Assembly (NCBI RefSeq): GCF_000723885.1
Contig: NZ_CCDG010000026.1
Location: 1 to 64,000, forward strand
Direction of reading: 5' to 3'
DNA: 64,000 bases
DNA from: Paenibacillus camerounensis
Lineage (GTDB): Bacteria; Bacillota; Bacilli; Paenibacillales; Paenibacillaceae
Part shown: positions 33,572-43,576 of the stretch, piece after piece
How positions within the stretch are numbered: the stretch's first letter is position 1
How the letters are laid out: every line of letters begins with the position of its first letter
Made by a program: the position numbers and the translations under genes
The notes under the pieces: model-generated
Databases searched by the model: none
What the model was told of the DNA's origin: nothing
Seen by the model: the letters and a program-made list of their open reading frames with translations, nothing else

Positions 33572-36168
33572 AAGCCTCCTCCTAACTGCATGGACTTCTC
33601 GTTGGAAATGAGCTGCCCTTCTTGCACATTGTTGACCACATAAGCCTTAATCTGCAGCCCTGTCAGCTGCAGGGGAGTGCTGAAGATGGCTTTTACAGTC
33701 TTGGTCCCGTTCACCCCAAAGGCTGACTTCACATAAGACGAGGAGAGAATATTGCCCTCTGCGTCACACAGCTGGATAACAATGACTCCCTCCGGGGCAG
33801 CAATGGAATTCCGTTCAACGGTAACTGCGGCTGCTGCGGTCAGCCCCGGAGCCAGCTCCGTTGCCTGATTGCCCAGGGCATCTGTAAGCTTAACATCCGT
33901 TACCGTAAAGGAGCTGCTGAGCTGCACTTTCGAGAATTTAGCCGTGTTGTAATATTTATCCCCTATTGCAGGCTGGGTCCCGTCGACGGCAAATCCGATA
34001 TAAGCCTCCTTATCCATAGCAAAGGTATCCCTGAACAGCTCGTTCCAATGCTCACCGTCATAGGAGGTAAAAGCAACAATGGTATCCCCTACACGCTCCA
34101 GCTTCAGCCAGATCGGCAACGTGTTATCGGTTAAGCTCGGCAAATAATCCTGCGGATAATCGGCACTGTTCAGTGTGCGGATAGTCTCCCCTTTGTTCAT
34201 CCGCGATGAGAAGTAGGTGGCATAGAACGTATCATCCTTATCGCCGTTGCCCAGCTCATCCCGGTCTGCCTTCACAATGGAGGTGCTGATCACCGCTGCA
34301 GCTGCGTCCGGCTCCAGGCTGTCCCGGATCATCAGGCCCGAAATAGCGTTGTTGTCCAGCAGGGCAATGGAATCCAGTCTGGCGGTTAAGGAAGCATTGC
34401 CGCTGACCGGCTGGTATACATAATGGAAGCTGTCGCTGCGGCCGGTGATTTTTCCGGACCCTTTCACAGTCAGCGTACCGGAGCCGTCCAGGCTTCCGCT
34501 GCCCTTCACCGGCGTATTGCCGATATCCGCGGAAGTCCAGCCCGTAGTCACCTCGGGACCGTTGACATGCACCGGCAGGGAGGTGGACTGGGCCACATTT
34601 CCCTTCGTATCGTAGGCACGCGCCGAGATAAAATAAGTGCCGTCCTTCACATTGTCCAGAGTAAAGCTGTACGGGGCCTTTTTTACTTCCCCCAGCAGCA
34701 CATCATTGCTGTAAAATTGCACCTTGGCAATGCCGTCCTTGTCTGCAGCCTCTGCATCCATCCGGATGGCTCCGCCCTCGGCAAACAAAGCGTTATACAC
34801 AGGTGATTTCAGCTTGACCACAGGATTGTCTGCAGTATGGGCCATATCGGCCAGACTGTTCAGATAATTCTCCAGATTGCTGTACCCGTTCGGACTGATC
34901 GTTTTGCCGTCCGCTTTGTCCAGCTTATTCAGGCCATTAGCCTCTTCCCAGGCATCCGGCATGCCGTCATGATCGCTGTCCAGCGGAGCCTCAGCGGATC
35001 GTAATTCCGGGTAACCGCCCACCTCATATTCCCGGTTGATCGTCCGGCCGGTTCCGTCTATTACATCCTGCACGGCCCTGGCGTCTGCGGCATCTCTTCT
35101 TGGCAGCACCGCACCAGCCATGTCCAGCACATCCTGGTACGCCTGCCCGGCATCCGTGATCTTTACGGTTGTATAGCTGTCATTCTGAAACGGGGCGTTG
35201 GAGAGAACCGTAGCCGGGATTGCATTCTGAATCCCCTTGCTGTTGTCCGCGCTGATCTCCGGGCTGCCGTACATGTAATTCCCGTCCACAAAAAACTCAC
35301 CGTCACCGGGATTGATGATTCTGCCTTTTACGGACTGGAGGGTAGAGGGCCCCGGCTTGTAGTAGTTATTAATGACATTGGACTGCAGTGTGGTTAAGCC
35401 GCCATAGGTGTTGTTAAAGCCCCAGTTGTAAATCACATTGTTAGACATCGTGATATTACCGGGCGTATTGCCGTTTCCGATTCTCGGCATTCTGCTGGTA
35501 TGGCTGGTAAGCAGATTGTGGTGGAAGGTTGTCGCATTCCCGCCCCAGATCCCGCCGTACCCGTGTTTTCCTTTTACATGCCCGGATAAAGTAAGGCTTT
35601 CGCTGATGATGCTCCACTGCACGGTCAGATTGTTATTCTCATAAAAGGATAATCCTTCGTCCGTCGACCAGCCGGCTGAGACATGATCAATCATCACATA
35701 ATTTGAGCCCCGGCCGCCCAGGGCATCCGGCTCACTGGAGATGTTGGCCGAACCGGGTCTGAATCTTAAATACCGGATAATAATATTGGTTGCACTGCTG
35801 ATATCGGTGTTAAAGCCGGCAATGCAAATCCCGTCTCCCGGAGCGGTCTGTCCGGCAACCGTAATGTTCTTTCTGTTGGTGAAGCCGAGCGGGCTTGCCA
35901 GCTGAATCGTCCCGGACACCCGGAATACGACCATTCGGTTATCTCCGCTGATCGCCTCTCTCAAGGACCCCGGCCCGGAATCATTCAGATTGGTTACTTC
36001 ATAGACGTCATAGCCCCGGCCGCCGCTGGCATACATTCCCCCGCCCTCAGCCCCCGGAAACGCCGGTATAGCCGCCGGCGCCTGGGCAGCATGAGCAGGC
36101 ACGGCATCCGCCAGGAATGAAGCGCCCAGCAGCGCACATAACGCAGTTGAGATCATCCTTTTCTTCAT
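33568..36168 (-). CDS. Secreted pectate lyase (beta-helix, PL1-like) with accessory domains
   Basis: This 866-residue secreted enzyme has a signal peptide (MKKRMISTALCALLGASFLADAVPAHA read in short pieces). The lyase domain (about 35-390) starts at FPGAEGGGMYASGGRGYDVY with NLNDSGPGSLREAI, and carries the conserved stretches DHVSAGWSTDEG and HHNLLTSHTSRMPRIGNG. A calcium-type loop, DSDHDGMPDAWEE, lies near 400, then an Ig-like domain (about 445-535), a concanavalin-like beta domain (about 540-755) and a C-terminal beta module. It should cleave polygalacturonate by beta-elimination outside the cell. It sits 18 bp after the pectin methylesterase gene and is coupled to the SLH gene. Confidence 0.87.
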   Translation of the reverse strand: MKKRMISTALCALLGASFLADAVPAHAAQAPAAIPAFPGAEGGGMYASGGRGYDVYEVTNLNDSGPGSLREAISGDNRMVVFRVSGTIQLASPLGFTNRKNITVAGQTAPGDGICIAGFNTDISSATNIIIRYLRFRPGSANISSEPDALGGRGSNYVMIDHVSAGWSTDEGLSFYENNNLTVQWSIISESLTLSGHVKGKHGYGGIWGGNATTFHHNLLTSHTSRMPRIGNGNTPGNITMSNNVIYNWGFNNTYGGLTTLQSNVINNYYKPGPSTLQSVKGRIINPGDGEFFVDGNYMYGSPEISADNSKGIQNAIPATVLSNAPFQNDSYTTVKITDAGQAYQDVLDMAGAVLPRRDAADARAVQDVIDGTGRTINREYEVGGYPELRSAEAPLDSDHDGMPDAWEEANGLNKLDKADGKTISPNGYSNLENYLNSLADMAHTADNPVVKLKSPVYNALFAEGGAIRMDAEAADKDGIAKVQFYSNDVLLGEVKKAPYSFTLDNVKDGTYFISARAYDTKGNVAQSTSLPVHVNGPEVTTGWTSADIGNTPVKGSGSLDGSGTLTVKGSGKITGRSDSFHYVYQPVSGNASLTARLDSIALLDNNAISGLMIRDSLEPDAAAAVISTSIVKADRDELGNGDKDDTFYATYFSSRMNKGETIRTLNSADYPQDYLPSLTDNTLPIWLKLERVGDTIVAFTSYDGEHWNELFRDTFAMDKEAYIGFAVDGTQPAIGDKYYNTAKFSKVQLSSSFTVTDVKLTDALGNQATELAPGLTAAAAVTVERNSIAAPEGVIVIQLCDAEGNILSSSYVKSAFGVNGTKTVKAIFSTPLQLTGLQIKAYVVNNVQEGQLISNEKSMQLGGGL

Positions 36169-36186
36169 GGTTCATCCTCCTGCAGA

Positions 36187-39100
36187 TTAATTGGATTGTA
36201 ACTCGGCCGTTTCAGACAGAGGCTGCATGTCAGTCATGTTGTCCCAGACAAAGGCTTTTAGCGTATAGCCGCTCACATCATCAGGAAGCCTCAGCCGGGC
36301 GTAGAGGGTATCTGTCTCACCGCTGTACAGGGTCTCAGCCGCACTGATGAATTTGATCAGGTTGTTATGTTCGTCATACAGTCCGGCAAACAGCAGGACA
36401 TCTTTGGTGGCAGCGATATAGTTCTCTGCTTCTGCCTGTATCCAGATTTCCCGGCCTGCTTCGAGTACAGTAACGGCTTGCCCCTCAGCATCATAGAAGC
36501 CAATACTGCCCGCTCTATACGTGTAAGTGACGGCATAATTAATAACAGTTTCATTGCCGTACGTATCAGTGGCCTTGATTTCAATTTCATTTCGTCCCGG
36601 CACCAGAATCAGCTTCGCACTGAACGTATCCCCTTTGTGTAAAAGTAAATGCTCTTCCGTCCCGTTCAGCTTTTCAGGAATCCCGTTATTTCTGATGGTC
36701 AGGATGCTCTCCTTATCCACGGTCCCGCTTAGCGGCAGCAGGGCACTGAACACCCCGGCGGCCGGCTCAGCCGAAGTCATCGTAACAACCGGAGGCAAAT
36801 CCGCTGAAGCGTCAGGCGATACACTTACCACCTGTGACGGCACGCTTTCCCCGCTGGCATTCTTTGCAGTGACGGCAAAATAGTAGGTTCTGTCATTATC
36901 CAGCCCTGTAACGAAAGCTTCATATACGGAGCCTCCGACGGTCAGCGCTTCTGTAAACGGCCCTTCCGGGCTTATGCTTTGTTGTACCGTATAGGAAGCG
37001 GCTGTATTTAACGCATCCCAGGTAATCCGGGCGCCCGCATTATAAGGCTTGGCCTGGACATTCTTCGGCGCGACCGGCTTGCCGGCATTGGCATCGAACA
37101 GCACCGTTCCATCAGCCATCACAATTCTGACATCCTCGAATACAGCCGTAAGGGAAGAAGCTGCATTGGCGGCATTCACCATCAGCCCCGCATACAGCTC
37201 CTTGGGATTCCCGTTCTCATCCAGGCCCAGCTGGCTGGCGGTTGCTGTACTGATCGCAAGCGTCTCCGAGGCAACCGGATTAGCCGGGATCGGCAGGGTG
37301 CTGACGATGGACAGGATTTTGTCGCCGGTTTTGGTGATCTGCAGGTAGGCTGTTCCCTTCACGGGCATTACCGAATTGGAGCCGTTGGAGGAGCCGCTGT
37401 ACCGGAACATTTTTCGTCCGCCTGTAGCGGTAGCTGCCTGTGTGTAATGGTAGCTGTTCGGGTCCAGGCTCTCTCTGAGCGTTAAGCTCATCGCCCCCAG
37501 CTGGCCTTCACTGTAGACCGCTTTGGCGCTGATCGTATAGTCACCCTTGACCTTGACTGCCTTCATATAAAACTGATCCAGTCCGGTGGCATTCTTATTG
37601 ATTCCCGTTCCTGAACCGGTCAGCGTGAACAGGTTGGTATCTCCATCAAAGCTTGATGAGCCCGGTGTGCCGGGACTGCCGATGTCATAGCCGGTGAAAT
37701 CCTCCGGTTTAATAACCGTGCCGGGTGCAGCTCCGGCTTCCGGGGTTACTGCAGCTTCATTGGAATCCGGGCCTTCCCCGTGCTCATTGGAAGCGGAGAC
37801 AACAAAATGATAGGCGGTTCCGTTGGTTAACTCCGAGTACGTATAAGAGGTAACCGTTGCCGGGCTAACCGTATGCAGCAGGTCATATCCGTCACTGCCG
37901 GCAGACCTGCCTTTGACGGTATAGTAGGTAGCACCTGTTACTGTTGACCAGGAGATCGTGGCATTCCCGTCGCCGGGTTCAGCCGTTATGACCGGTGCAG
38001 CAGGCAGTCCCTGCTCGGCGGTAGTAATCTCTACAGCATTACTTTCCGCCGTATTTCCGGCAGTGTTGACGGCATTGACCTTAAAGGTGTAGCTCGTCAG
38101 CGCAGCCAGATTATCCGCCGTATAAGTAGCTTCAGTTGTTGTGGCGACCTTCTCTCCATCCTGATATACCTCATATAGGATGGAGCCGATGCTGCTGAGT
38201 GCGCCCTGCCAGCTGATTATGGACCGGGATTCGCTGACGGAGTCAGCCTGCAGCACAGGCGGTGTCAAGGTACCCGGCTCATAGTAATGAGGCACCCAGT
38301 CCGCGCCGAAGTATCGGGTCACATCGACCACAGCCGATGCGGCGCTAAGCACCTTCCCTTTTCTGGCTGAAGTGTCTACCGGCATACCGTTATAGGTCGT
38401 GTTGTATTCATAGAAATCTGCCTTTTCCGGAACGGAGCCGCTCATGCCGGCCCAGCCCTCCGGATAGATGATGGAGCTGTTCTCCAGTCTGGTATCCAGA
38501 AAGGTCACCTTGGCATCCTGTCCCCACGGTCTCCCGAAATCCCCGGATGCCTTGTAGTTATTAGCAGAGCTGCCAGTGACTATGCTGTCCCTGAACAGAT
38601 AGCCGTGAAAGGACGGATCAGCTGCGGAAGAAGGCTTGGCTGCTGTAATATGGCCTCCCGAATCCTGGTCGCTGTAGCCTGTGAAGTTAAGCGTGCTGTT
38701 ATCGAATACAACGTTGCCCGAGCCGAAAATATAGTCGGTGTTCCCTTCTATGAAGCTGTCCTTGTAATACTGGCGGGTGTTGCCCGTGAACAGCGTATCC
38801 TGGTTGGACAAAAAGGAGCATTTATAGAATTCAGCCTGATCGGCTTCGACCGCGATGGCAGCCGCCCGTTCCGTTGCCCCTCTCGATCTGGCATCCAGGG
38901 AAGCTGTTCTTGGAGTCAGATTGGTAGGCGTGTTAATCGTTGTGACCTCAACTCCGTCCTCCAGCTCCTCCTCAGTAATGTACTTGTTAAAAGAATTCTC
39001 AAACACGATGTTCTCTGCCCGGAAGCCGGTGGCAGCACCTGTAACAAACACGGTGGCTCCCCATTTGAAGCTGCCCGGATTGCCCTTCAGGTATTTATCA

Positions 39101-40884
39101 AAAGCCCGGTCCTCATTGTACAGCCCATCCGGGCCTGCGCTGTAATAATCGTAGCCAACCCCGTAGTACCACGTGATTTTAACCTCCTTACCCGGATCGG
39201 CATTGACGAGGCTGATGTAAGGAGTGGCGATTTTCAGCTGAGCCCGGTAAGTGCCGGGGGCAATATGGATCGTAATCCGCTCAGCCTCGCTGGAAGGATT
39301 CATTCTCGCGGCTGCTGCCAGTGCCTCCTTGACCGAGCTGAAATTATACTCTTTGGCGCTGTCGCCCACATACAGATCCTGAACCAGCGGAAGAGCAGCC
39401 GGAGCCTTGGAGGTTGAGAATTTGAGCTCCTTTACCGCGCCGCTTCCCTTAATAACGGTGTGTCCTGCAGTTGTGTAGGCAGGGTCAGAGCAAACTGCGG
39501 TCACTGCATAGGCGCCATCCCTCAGCTTGACTGAGTAACCGCCGCTCGTAACGTTTCCGGTATAGCTGTACCCGTCATTTAGATTCGTAAATTTGAGACT
39601 GCTGACGGTGACCCCGGACGGCAATCCGGTAAAAGCACCCGTTGCGTTATAAACCGGTGCCTTCGCAACCGTGACGGGCCGCACGTTATCCTTGCTGATG
39701 TTAACGTCCGCTTCGCCTGTAAGCACGTAATCATTCACGCCGGAAAGGGTAAGGGTATAACGTTCTCCGGCACGGAGATCTGCCGAGTAAGTCAGCGCTG
39801 CAGTATCCAGTACAGCTTCTACAACCGGAGCAAGACTTCCCTGGGGCGGAACCAGGGTAACCTTCAGACTGTTCAGGCTGTAGCCTGACTCAAATCCGCT
39901 AAGGGTACCGCTGAGCTTCGCCATGGAGGTTTTTACCACATTTAAATGGACATTCTTAATGCCGCTGCCCAGATCAGCAAGCGTAACGGCTACGCTCTTG
40001 GAGGTATCCGAAATGGCATACTCAGAGCTGACGCCACGGAGAACGGCGGTGTACGTGTAGCCTGCTGTAAGAGCAGCCGTGTAAGTGCCGTCAGCAGCAA
40101 GCTCAGCCGGCAGCAGCTCCCCGGTGGACTGATTCTGAAAAACAATGGAATGACCGGAAAGCGCATGCCCATTCAGGCCCAGCGTACCGGATACTGTGAC
40201 ACCCGGTGTTCTGGTAATGCGGGCCACATTGGGTTTATAGCTCCCTGACTCCGAATAAAACAGCTGCAGGGTTCCCGAGGCCAGTGCATGATATTCAAGG
40301 ATCTGCCCCGCTGAAGTAAACGGGTCGGTGCTGCTGGTCACCACTTCACCGGTAGTGCTGCTGGTCAGGGCAAAATTAACGGTAGCCGGCCCGGACCCGT
40401 TGGTAACAAACCCGTAAACTGTTATTTTGTCTCCGGCTTTCACATTCTCCAGCCGGATGTATTTGGCTGAAGCATCCCCGTTGCCGGCAGAATAGACAGA
40501 GCCCTTGCTGACATAGCCGTCGCTGAAGGTCTTGGTGGTAGGCTTGCCGTAGGATAATGCGCCGTTCACTTCACCGTCGTAATAATACAGCCTGTGGTAA
40601 CCGCCCCCGGCTGGGGTCATTACCGTTAAGCCGCCGAACGCGGTATTCTCCCTGAACCAGCCGGCCCCGATAAAGGAGCCTAAACCATTTAGTGTATCCA
40701 CTGTAATGTGATTGATATAGGAATCTCCCGCTGCCTGTACGCCTCCGAAGTCCCATACCTCGACCTGGCCGCCCTGTGCATTGCCCTCCGCCTCTGCGGA
40801 GGCAGGCTGCAGGCCAAACACAGCCGTTACCAGCATCACAAGCACCATGAGCTGGCTCATGGCTTTTTTCATCTGCTTGTACAT
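36187..40884 (-). CDS. Large secreted pectin methylesterase (CE8) with fibronectin type III domains
   Basis: This 1565-residue secreted protein has a signal peptide ending in ASAEAEG and about 480 residues of beta-rich N-terminal domains. The CE8 esterase follows: DNA-level positions place D696 in SNQDTLF, D717 in TDYIFGSG and R785 in GRPWG, the standard pectinesterase residues. Three FN3-like domains follow (about 870-960, 965-1060 and 1280-1375), with a beta-sandwich module between the second and third and a C-terminal beta module. It removes methyl esters from pectin so the lyase encoded next can act. CE8 enzymes are often 350-450 residues, so this is unusually large. AAGGAGGA precedes the ATG. 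Confidence 0.9.
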   Translation of the reverse strand: MYKQMKKAMSQLMVLVMLVTAVFGLQPASAEAEGNAQGGQVEVWDFGGVQAAGDSYINHITVDTLNGLGSFIGAGWFRENTAFGGLTVMTPAGGGYHRLYYYDGEVNGALSYGKPTTKTFSDGYVSKGSVYSAGNGDASAKYIRLENVKAGDKITVYGFVTNGSGPATVNFALTSSTTGEVVTSSTDPFTSAGQILEYHALASGTLQLFYSESGSYKPNVARITRTPGVTVSGTLGLNGHALSGHSIVFQNQSTGELLPAELAADGTYTAALTAGYTYTAVLRGVSSEYAISDTSKSVAVTLADLGSGIKNVHLNVVKTSMAKLSGTLSGFESGYSLNSLKVTLVPPQGSLAPVVEAVLDTAALTYSADLRAGERYTLTLSGVNDYVLTGEADVNISKDNVRPVTVAKAPVYNATGAFTGLPSGVTVSSLKFTNLNDGYSYTGNVTSGGYSVKLRDGAYAVTAVCSDPAYTTAGHTVIKGSGAVKELKFSTSKAPAALPLVQDLYVGDSAKEYNFSSVKEALAAAARMNPSSEAERITIHIAPGTYRAQLKIATPYISLVNADPGKEVKITWYYGVGYDYYSAGPDGLYNEDRAFDKYLKGNPGSFKWGATVFVTGAATGFRAENIVFENSFNKYITEEELEDGVEVTTINTPTNLTPRTASLDARSRGATERAAAIAVEADQAEFYKCSFLSNQDTLFTGNTRQYYKDSFIEGNTDYIFGSGNVVFDNSTLNFTGYSDQDSGGHITAAKPSSAADPSFHGYLFRDSIVTGSSANNYKASGDFGRPWGQDAKVTFLDTRLENSSIIYPEGWAGMSGSVPEKADFYEYNTTYNGMPVDTSARKGKVLSAASAVVDVTRYFGADWVPHYYEPGTLTPPVLQADSVSESRSIISWQGALSSIGSILYEVYQDGEKVATTTEATYTADNLAALTSYTFKVNAVNTAGNTAESNAVEITTAEQGLPAAPVITAEPGDGNATISWSTVTGATYYTVKGRSAGSDGYDLLHTVSPATVTSYTYSELTNGTAYHFVVSASNEHGEGPDSNEAAVTPEAGAAPGTVIKPEDFTGYDIGSPGTPGSSSFDGDTNLFTLTGSGTGINKNATGLDQFYMKAVKVKGDYTISAKAVYSEGQLGAMSLTLRESLDPNSYHYTQAATATGGRKMFRYSGSSNGSNSVMPVKGTAYLQITKTGDKILSIVSTLPIPANPVASETLAISTATASQLGLDENGNPKELYAGLMVNAANAASSLTAVFEDVRIVMADGTVLFDANAGKPVAPKNVQAKPYNAGARITWDALNTAASYTVQQSISPEGPFTEALTVGGSVYEAFVTGLDNDRTYYFAVTAKNASGESVPSQVVSVSPDASADLPPVVTMTSAEPAAGVFSALLPLSGTVDKESILTIRNNGIPEKLNGTEEHLLLHKGDTFSAKLILVPGRNEIEIKATDTYGNETVINYAVTYTYRAGSIGFYDAEGQAVTVLEAGREIWIQAEAENYIAATKDVLLFAGLYDEHNNLIKFISAAETLYSGETDTLYARLRLPDDVSGYTLKAFVWDNMTDMQPLSETAELQSN

Positions 40885-40924
40885 GTGTGTCCTCCTTGTT
40901 TCAAAATTGATAAACCGGTGCTCA

Positions 40925-40938
40925 TATAAGCGATTTCA
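40925..40938 (-). promoter_or_regulatory. Possible cre (CcpA) site before the pectin operon
   Basis: On the minus strand, TGAAATCGCTTATA fits 12 of 14 positions of TGWAARCGYTWNCW. It lies between the terminator of the upstream binding-protein gene and the pectin methylesterase start, 41 bp before the ATG, where catabolite repression of an extracellular hydrolase operon would be expected. Confidence 0.35.
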
Positions 40939-40952
40939 TGCTTACTCTAAAA

Positions 40953-40989
40953 AACCGCCTTACTTCCTTTCCAGGTTCATAAGACGGTT
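40953..40989 (-). terminator. Terminator between binding-protein gene and pectin operon
   Basis: On the minus strand AACCGTCTTA pairs with TAAGGCGGTT (one G-U pair) and is followed by TTTTTT. It closes the transporter transcript 20 bp after the stop at 41009, so the pectin genes need their own promoter or read-through. Confidence 0.82.
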
Positions 40990-41008
40990 CTACTCCAGCC
41001 GGCAAATC

Positions 41009-42550
41009 TTATTTGTTTTTCAGATAAGCTTCCTTATACTCTTCCATCAGGCTGCTGCCGCCGGCCTGCTTCCATTTCTCAATTTCGGCGTTCCAGCCCG
41101 CTTCATCAATTTTGCCCATGATATACTTGGTTTCCGCGTCCGTGATCATCTGCTCAAGCTCGCTTCCGCGTTCTGTATAGGTAGTCGAGATCAGCGTAAG
41201 GGCCGGATTGGACACGACATATTGTTCGTTGTCTGATACGATTTTATTGTTCTTCTGGAACAGCTCTGTCTGCTTCATCGGCTTATCCATATTATAGGAC
41301 TCTCCGCGCTGAAGCAGCGTGTCCCGGTAAGGCTTCACTTCCTTGGCATCCGCATCCTTATCCAGCGGAAGGGTAAAATCCCCTTCTACTGAATAATGTG
41401 TCCCTTCGATCCCTTTATTGATCAGATTGACCATTTCCTTGTCGAGCAGCTGATCGAGGAACGTCATCACCCGTTTCATTTCCGCTTCATCCTGAACGGA
41501 GGACTTCGGCAATGCTAATATTCCGGCATTTCCGCTCTCGGCAGGAACCCGGATTCCGCCAGGCCCTTCCAGTGCAGCCGCATCCATAACGGCGGTAGGC
41601 ACAACCTTCACGAGATTGGTCTGCATGGACTGGGCATTGCCCCCGGAGATGCGCAGCGCTACCCGGCCGGCTTCATATGCCTTATCGATGGTCTGAGCAT
41701 CGGTCACAGCAAAATCCTGATTGATCAGCTTCTCGGCATACAGCCGTCTGAATAAATCCAGCGTATCGTTAAATACATCTGTCATGAACTCAGGAGTGAA
41801 GTTTCCCTGCTCATCGGCCTCCCATTTATTCGGGCCGCCCTGCATAACAGAGAATCGGGTTAAGGTCGAAGCCACACCCTGATTGTAGTTCTTATCCAGC
41901 ATGATTCCGTAGGTATCCTTCTTCCCGTTCTTGTCCGGGTCATTCTCCGCTACAGCCTTCAGCACGTTATACCACTCGTCCAGCGTCTTTGGAACCTTCT
42001 GTCCGGATTCATCGAACCAGTCCTTGCGGTACTGCAGAACAGCGCGGCCTACACTGCGGAATACCGGCAGTCCGTACAGCTTTCCGTCAACTTTAATATT
42101 GTTATAGTAAGTCTCAGGCTGGGCAGCAAGATTCGGATAATCCTTCAGATACGGCCCAATCTCCCAGAACACATCAGCCTGCATGGCACTGATAATGGTT
42201 GGAACATAGCTGACCTTCAGGATCTTGGGAAGCTCTCCTGAGGCAATCATAACGTTAATTTTTTCGTCATAGCCCGAATTCGGAATCCACTGGAAGCTGA
42301 GCTTGGTATTTGTATATTTCTCAATAGCCTGCTCCATCGGATTTCCCTTGGCAGGCGCCTCAGCGGCCTGGTGTACGGCAATGGACAGCTCCAGCGGTGA
42401 AGTGTCCTCCACAGCAGGTGCATTACTGTTACCCTTAGCCGCATCCGTTTTGCCGCCTGCCGCATTCTGTCCATTATTGCTGCCGCATGCCGACAATACA
42501 GATGTGGCCAGTAACGCGCCTCCCATTAGTAACGCCATTCTTTTCTTCAT
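41009..42550 (-). CDS. Extracellular solute-binding lipoprotein, transport copy (cluster 2)
   Basis: This 513-residue lipoprotein has its signal peptide ending at VLSAC (C22), an N/G/A/K-rich linker, then a binding domain with the calcium-type loop NDPDKNGKKDTYG. It is a clear paralogue of the binding protein at 44793-46289: both share QYRKDWFD, QGGPNKW, RRLYAEKLIN and EVKPYRD at matching places. It follows the permease genes directly, so this copy most likely serves transport, probably of pectin-derived oligosaccharides given the neighbouring pectin operon. Confidence 0.9.
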   Translation of the reverse strand: MKKRMALLMGGALLATSVLSACGSNNGQNAAGGKTDAAKGNSNAPAVEDTSPLELSIAVHQAAEAPAKGNPMEQAIEKYTNTKLSFQWIPNSGYDEKINVMIASGELPKILKVSYVPTIISAMQADVFWEIGPYLKDYPNLAAQPETYYNNIKVDGKLYGLPVFRSVGRAVLQYRKDWFDESGQKVPKTLDEWYNVLKAVAENDPDKNGKKDTYGIMLDKNYNQGVASTLTRFSVMQGGPNKWEADEQGNFTPEFMTDVFNDTLDLFRRLYAEKLINQDFAVTDAQTIDKAYEAGRVALRISGGNAQSMQTNLVKVVPTAVMDAAALEGPGGIRVPAESGNAGILALPKSSVQDEAEMKRVMTFLDQLLDKEMVNLINKGIEGTHYSVEGDFTLPLDKDADAKEVKPYRDTLLQRGESYNMDKPMKQTELFQKNNKIVSDNEQYVVSNPALTLISTTYTERGSELEQMITDAETKYIMGKIDEAGWNAEIEKWKQAGGSSLMEEYKEAYLKNK

Positions 42551-42662
42551 TAACCTAACCCCTCCGGTTGTAGAAATTTCTATGGTAAGCCTGTAACGCC
42601 CGTTTATCAGGAGCTACAGCATTCATAGCCTGTTCATTGCCTTGCAAGCATCTTTAGCCCTC

Positions 42663-43535
42663 TTAGCCCTTAACCGATCCGAGCATTACCCCTTTGGCAA
42701 AATGCTTCTGGAGGAACGGATAGACCAGCAGAATAGGAACGGTAGCAAACACGATTACGGCCATCCGTATCGTCAGCGGCTGAATCTCTATGTTGTCAAT
42801 CGAGGTGTCACCAATGCTGCCCTGCGCTAAAATAACGATCTGGCGGAGCAGTACCTGAATCGGATACAGCCGGCTGTCGTTGATATACAGAATGGCGCTG
42901 AAGAACTGGTTCCAGTGACCGACCGCATAAAAGAGGCCAAAGGTAGCCATCGCCGGCATCGAGAGCGGCAGCACAATCCGGAACAGCACGCCTACATCGG
43001 TGCAGCCGTCGATCCGTGCCGAGTCCTCCAGGCCGTCAGGAATCTGCTGAAAGAAATTTTTAAGCACAATCAGGTTAAAGGCGCTGATCGCATTCGGGAT
43101 CATCAGCGACCACAGGCTGTTCGTCAGCCCCATCGCCTTGACTACGAAGTATGTAGGAATCATGCCCCCGCCGAACAGCATGGTGAACAGTACAGCAAGC
43201 AGAATGAACTGGCGGCCTCTGAGTGTTGCTTTTGCCAGCGGATAGGCCATAAGTGAAGTGAACAGCAGATTGATGAAAGTCCCCACTACCGTAATGTAGA
43301 TGGACACCAGCATGCTGCGGAACAGCGTATCCGTTGAGAAAATATACCGGTACGAGGCCAGCGACCATTCCTTCGGCCACAGGATTAACCCGCCCCTCGC
43401 GACTTCTGCCGGACTGGTAAAGGAAACCGCCAGCACATATACAAAGGGCAGCACACAGACCAGCGCGATCAGAATTAACAGCGTGTAATTGATAATGTCA
43501 AAAATCCGGTTACCGATGGTTTTATCTTGAAGCAT
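42663..43535 (-). CDS. Carbohydrate ABC transporter permease, LplC type (cluster 2)
   Basis: This 290-residue permease has six TM helices, the loop EDSARIDGCTDVGVLFRIVLPL, and the usual ending KHFAKGVMLGSVKG. GGAGGAG lies 9 nt before the ATG. It follows its partner permease by 41 bp and is followed by the binding-protein gene. Confidence 0.93.
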   Translation of the reverse strand: MLQDKTIGNRIFDIINYTLLILIALVCVLPFVYVLAVSFTSPAEVARGGLILWPKEWSLASYRYIFSTDTLFRSMLVSIYITVVGTFINLLFTSLMAYPLAKATLRGRQFILLAVLFTMLFGGGMIPTYFVVKAMGLTNSLWSLMIPNAISAFNLIVLKNFFQQIPDGLEDSARIDGCTDVGVLFRIVLPLSMPAMATFGLFYAVGHWNQFFSAILYINDSRLYPIQVLLRQIVILAQGSIGDTSIDNIEIQPLTIRMAVIVFATVPILLVYPFLQKHFAKGVMLGSVKG

Positions 43536-43576
43536 AGTAGAATACTCCTCCTCCGTTCCTTGTTCATGCAGCGGGT

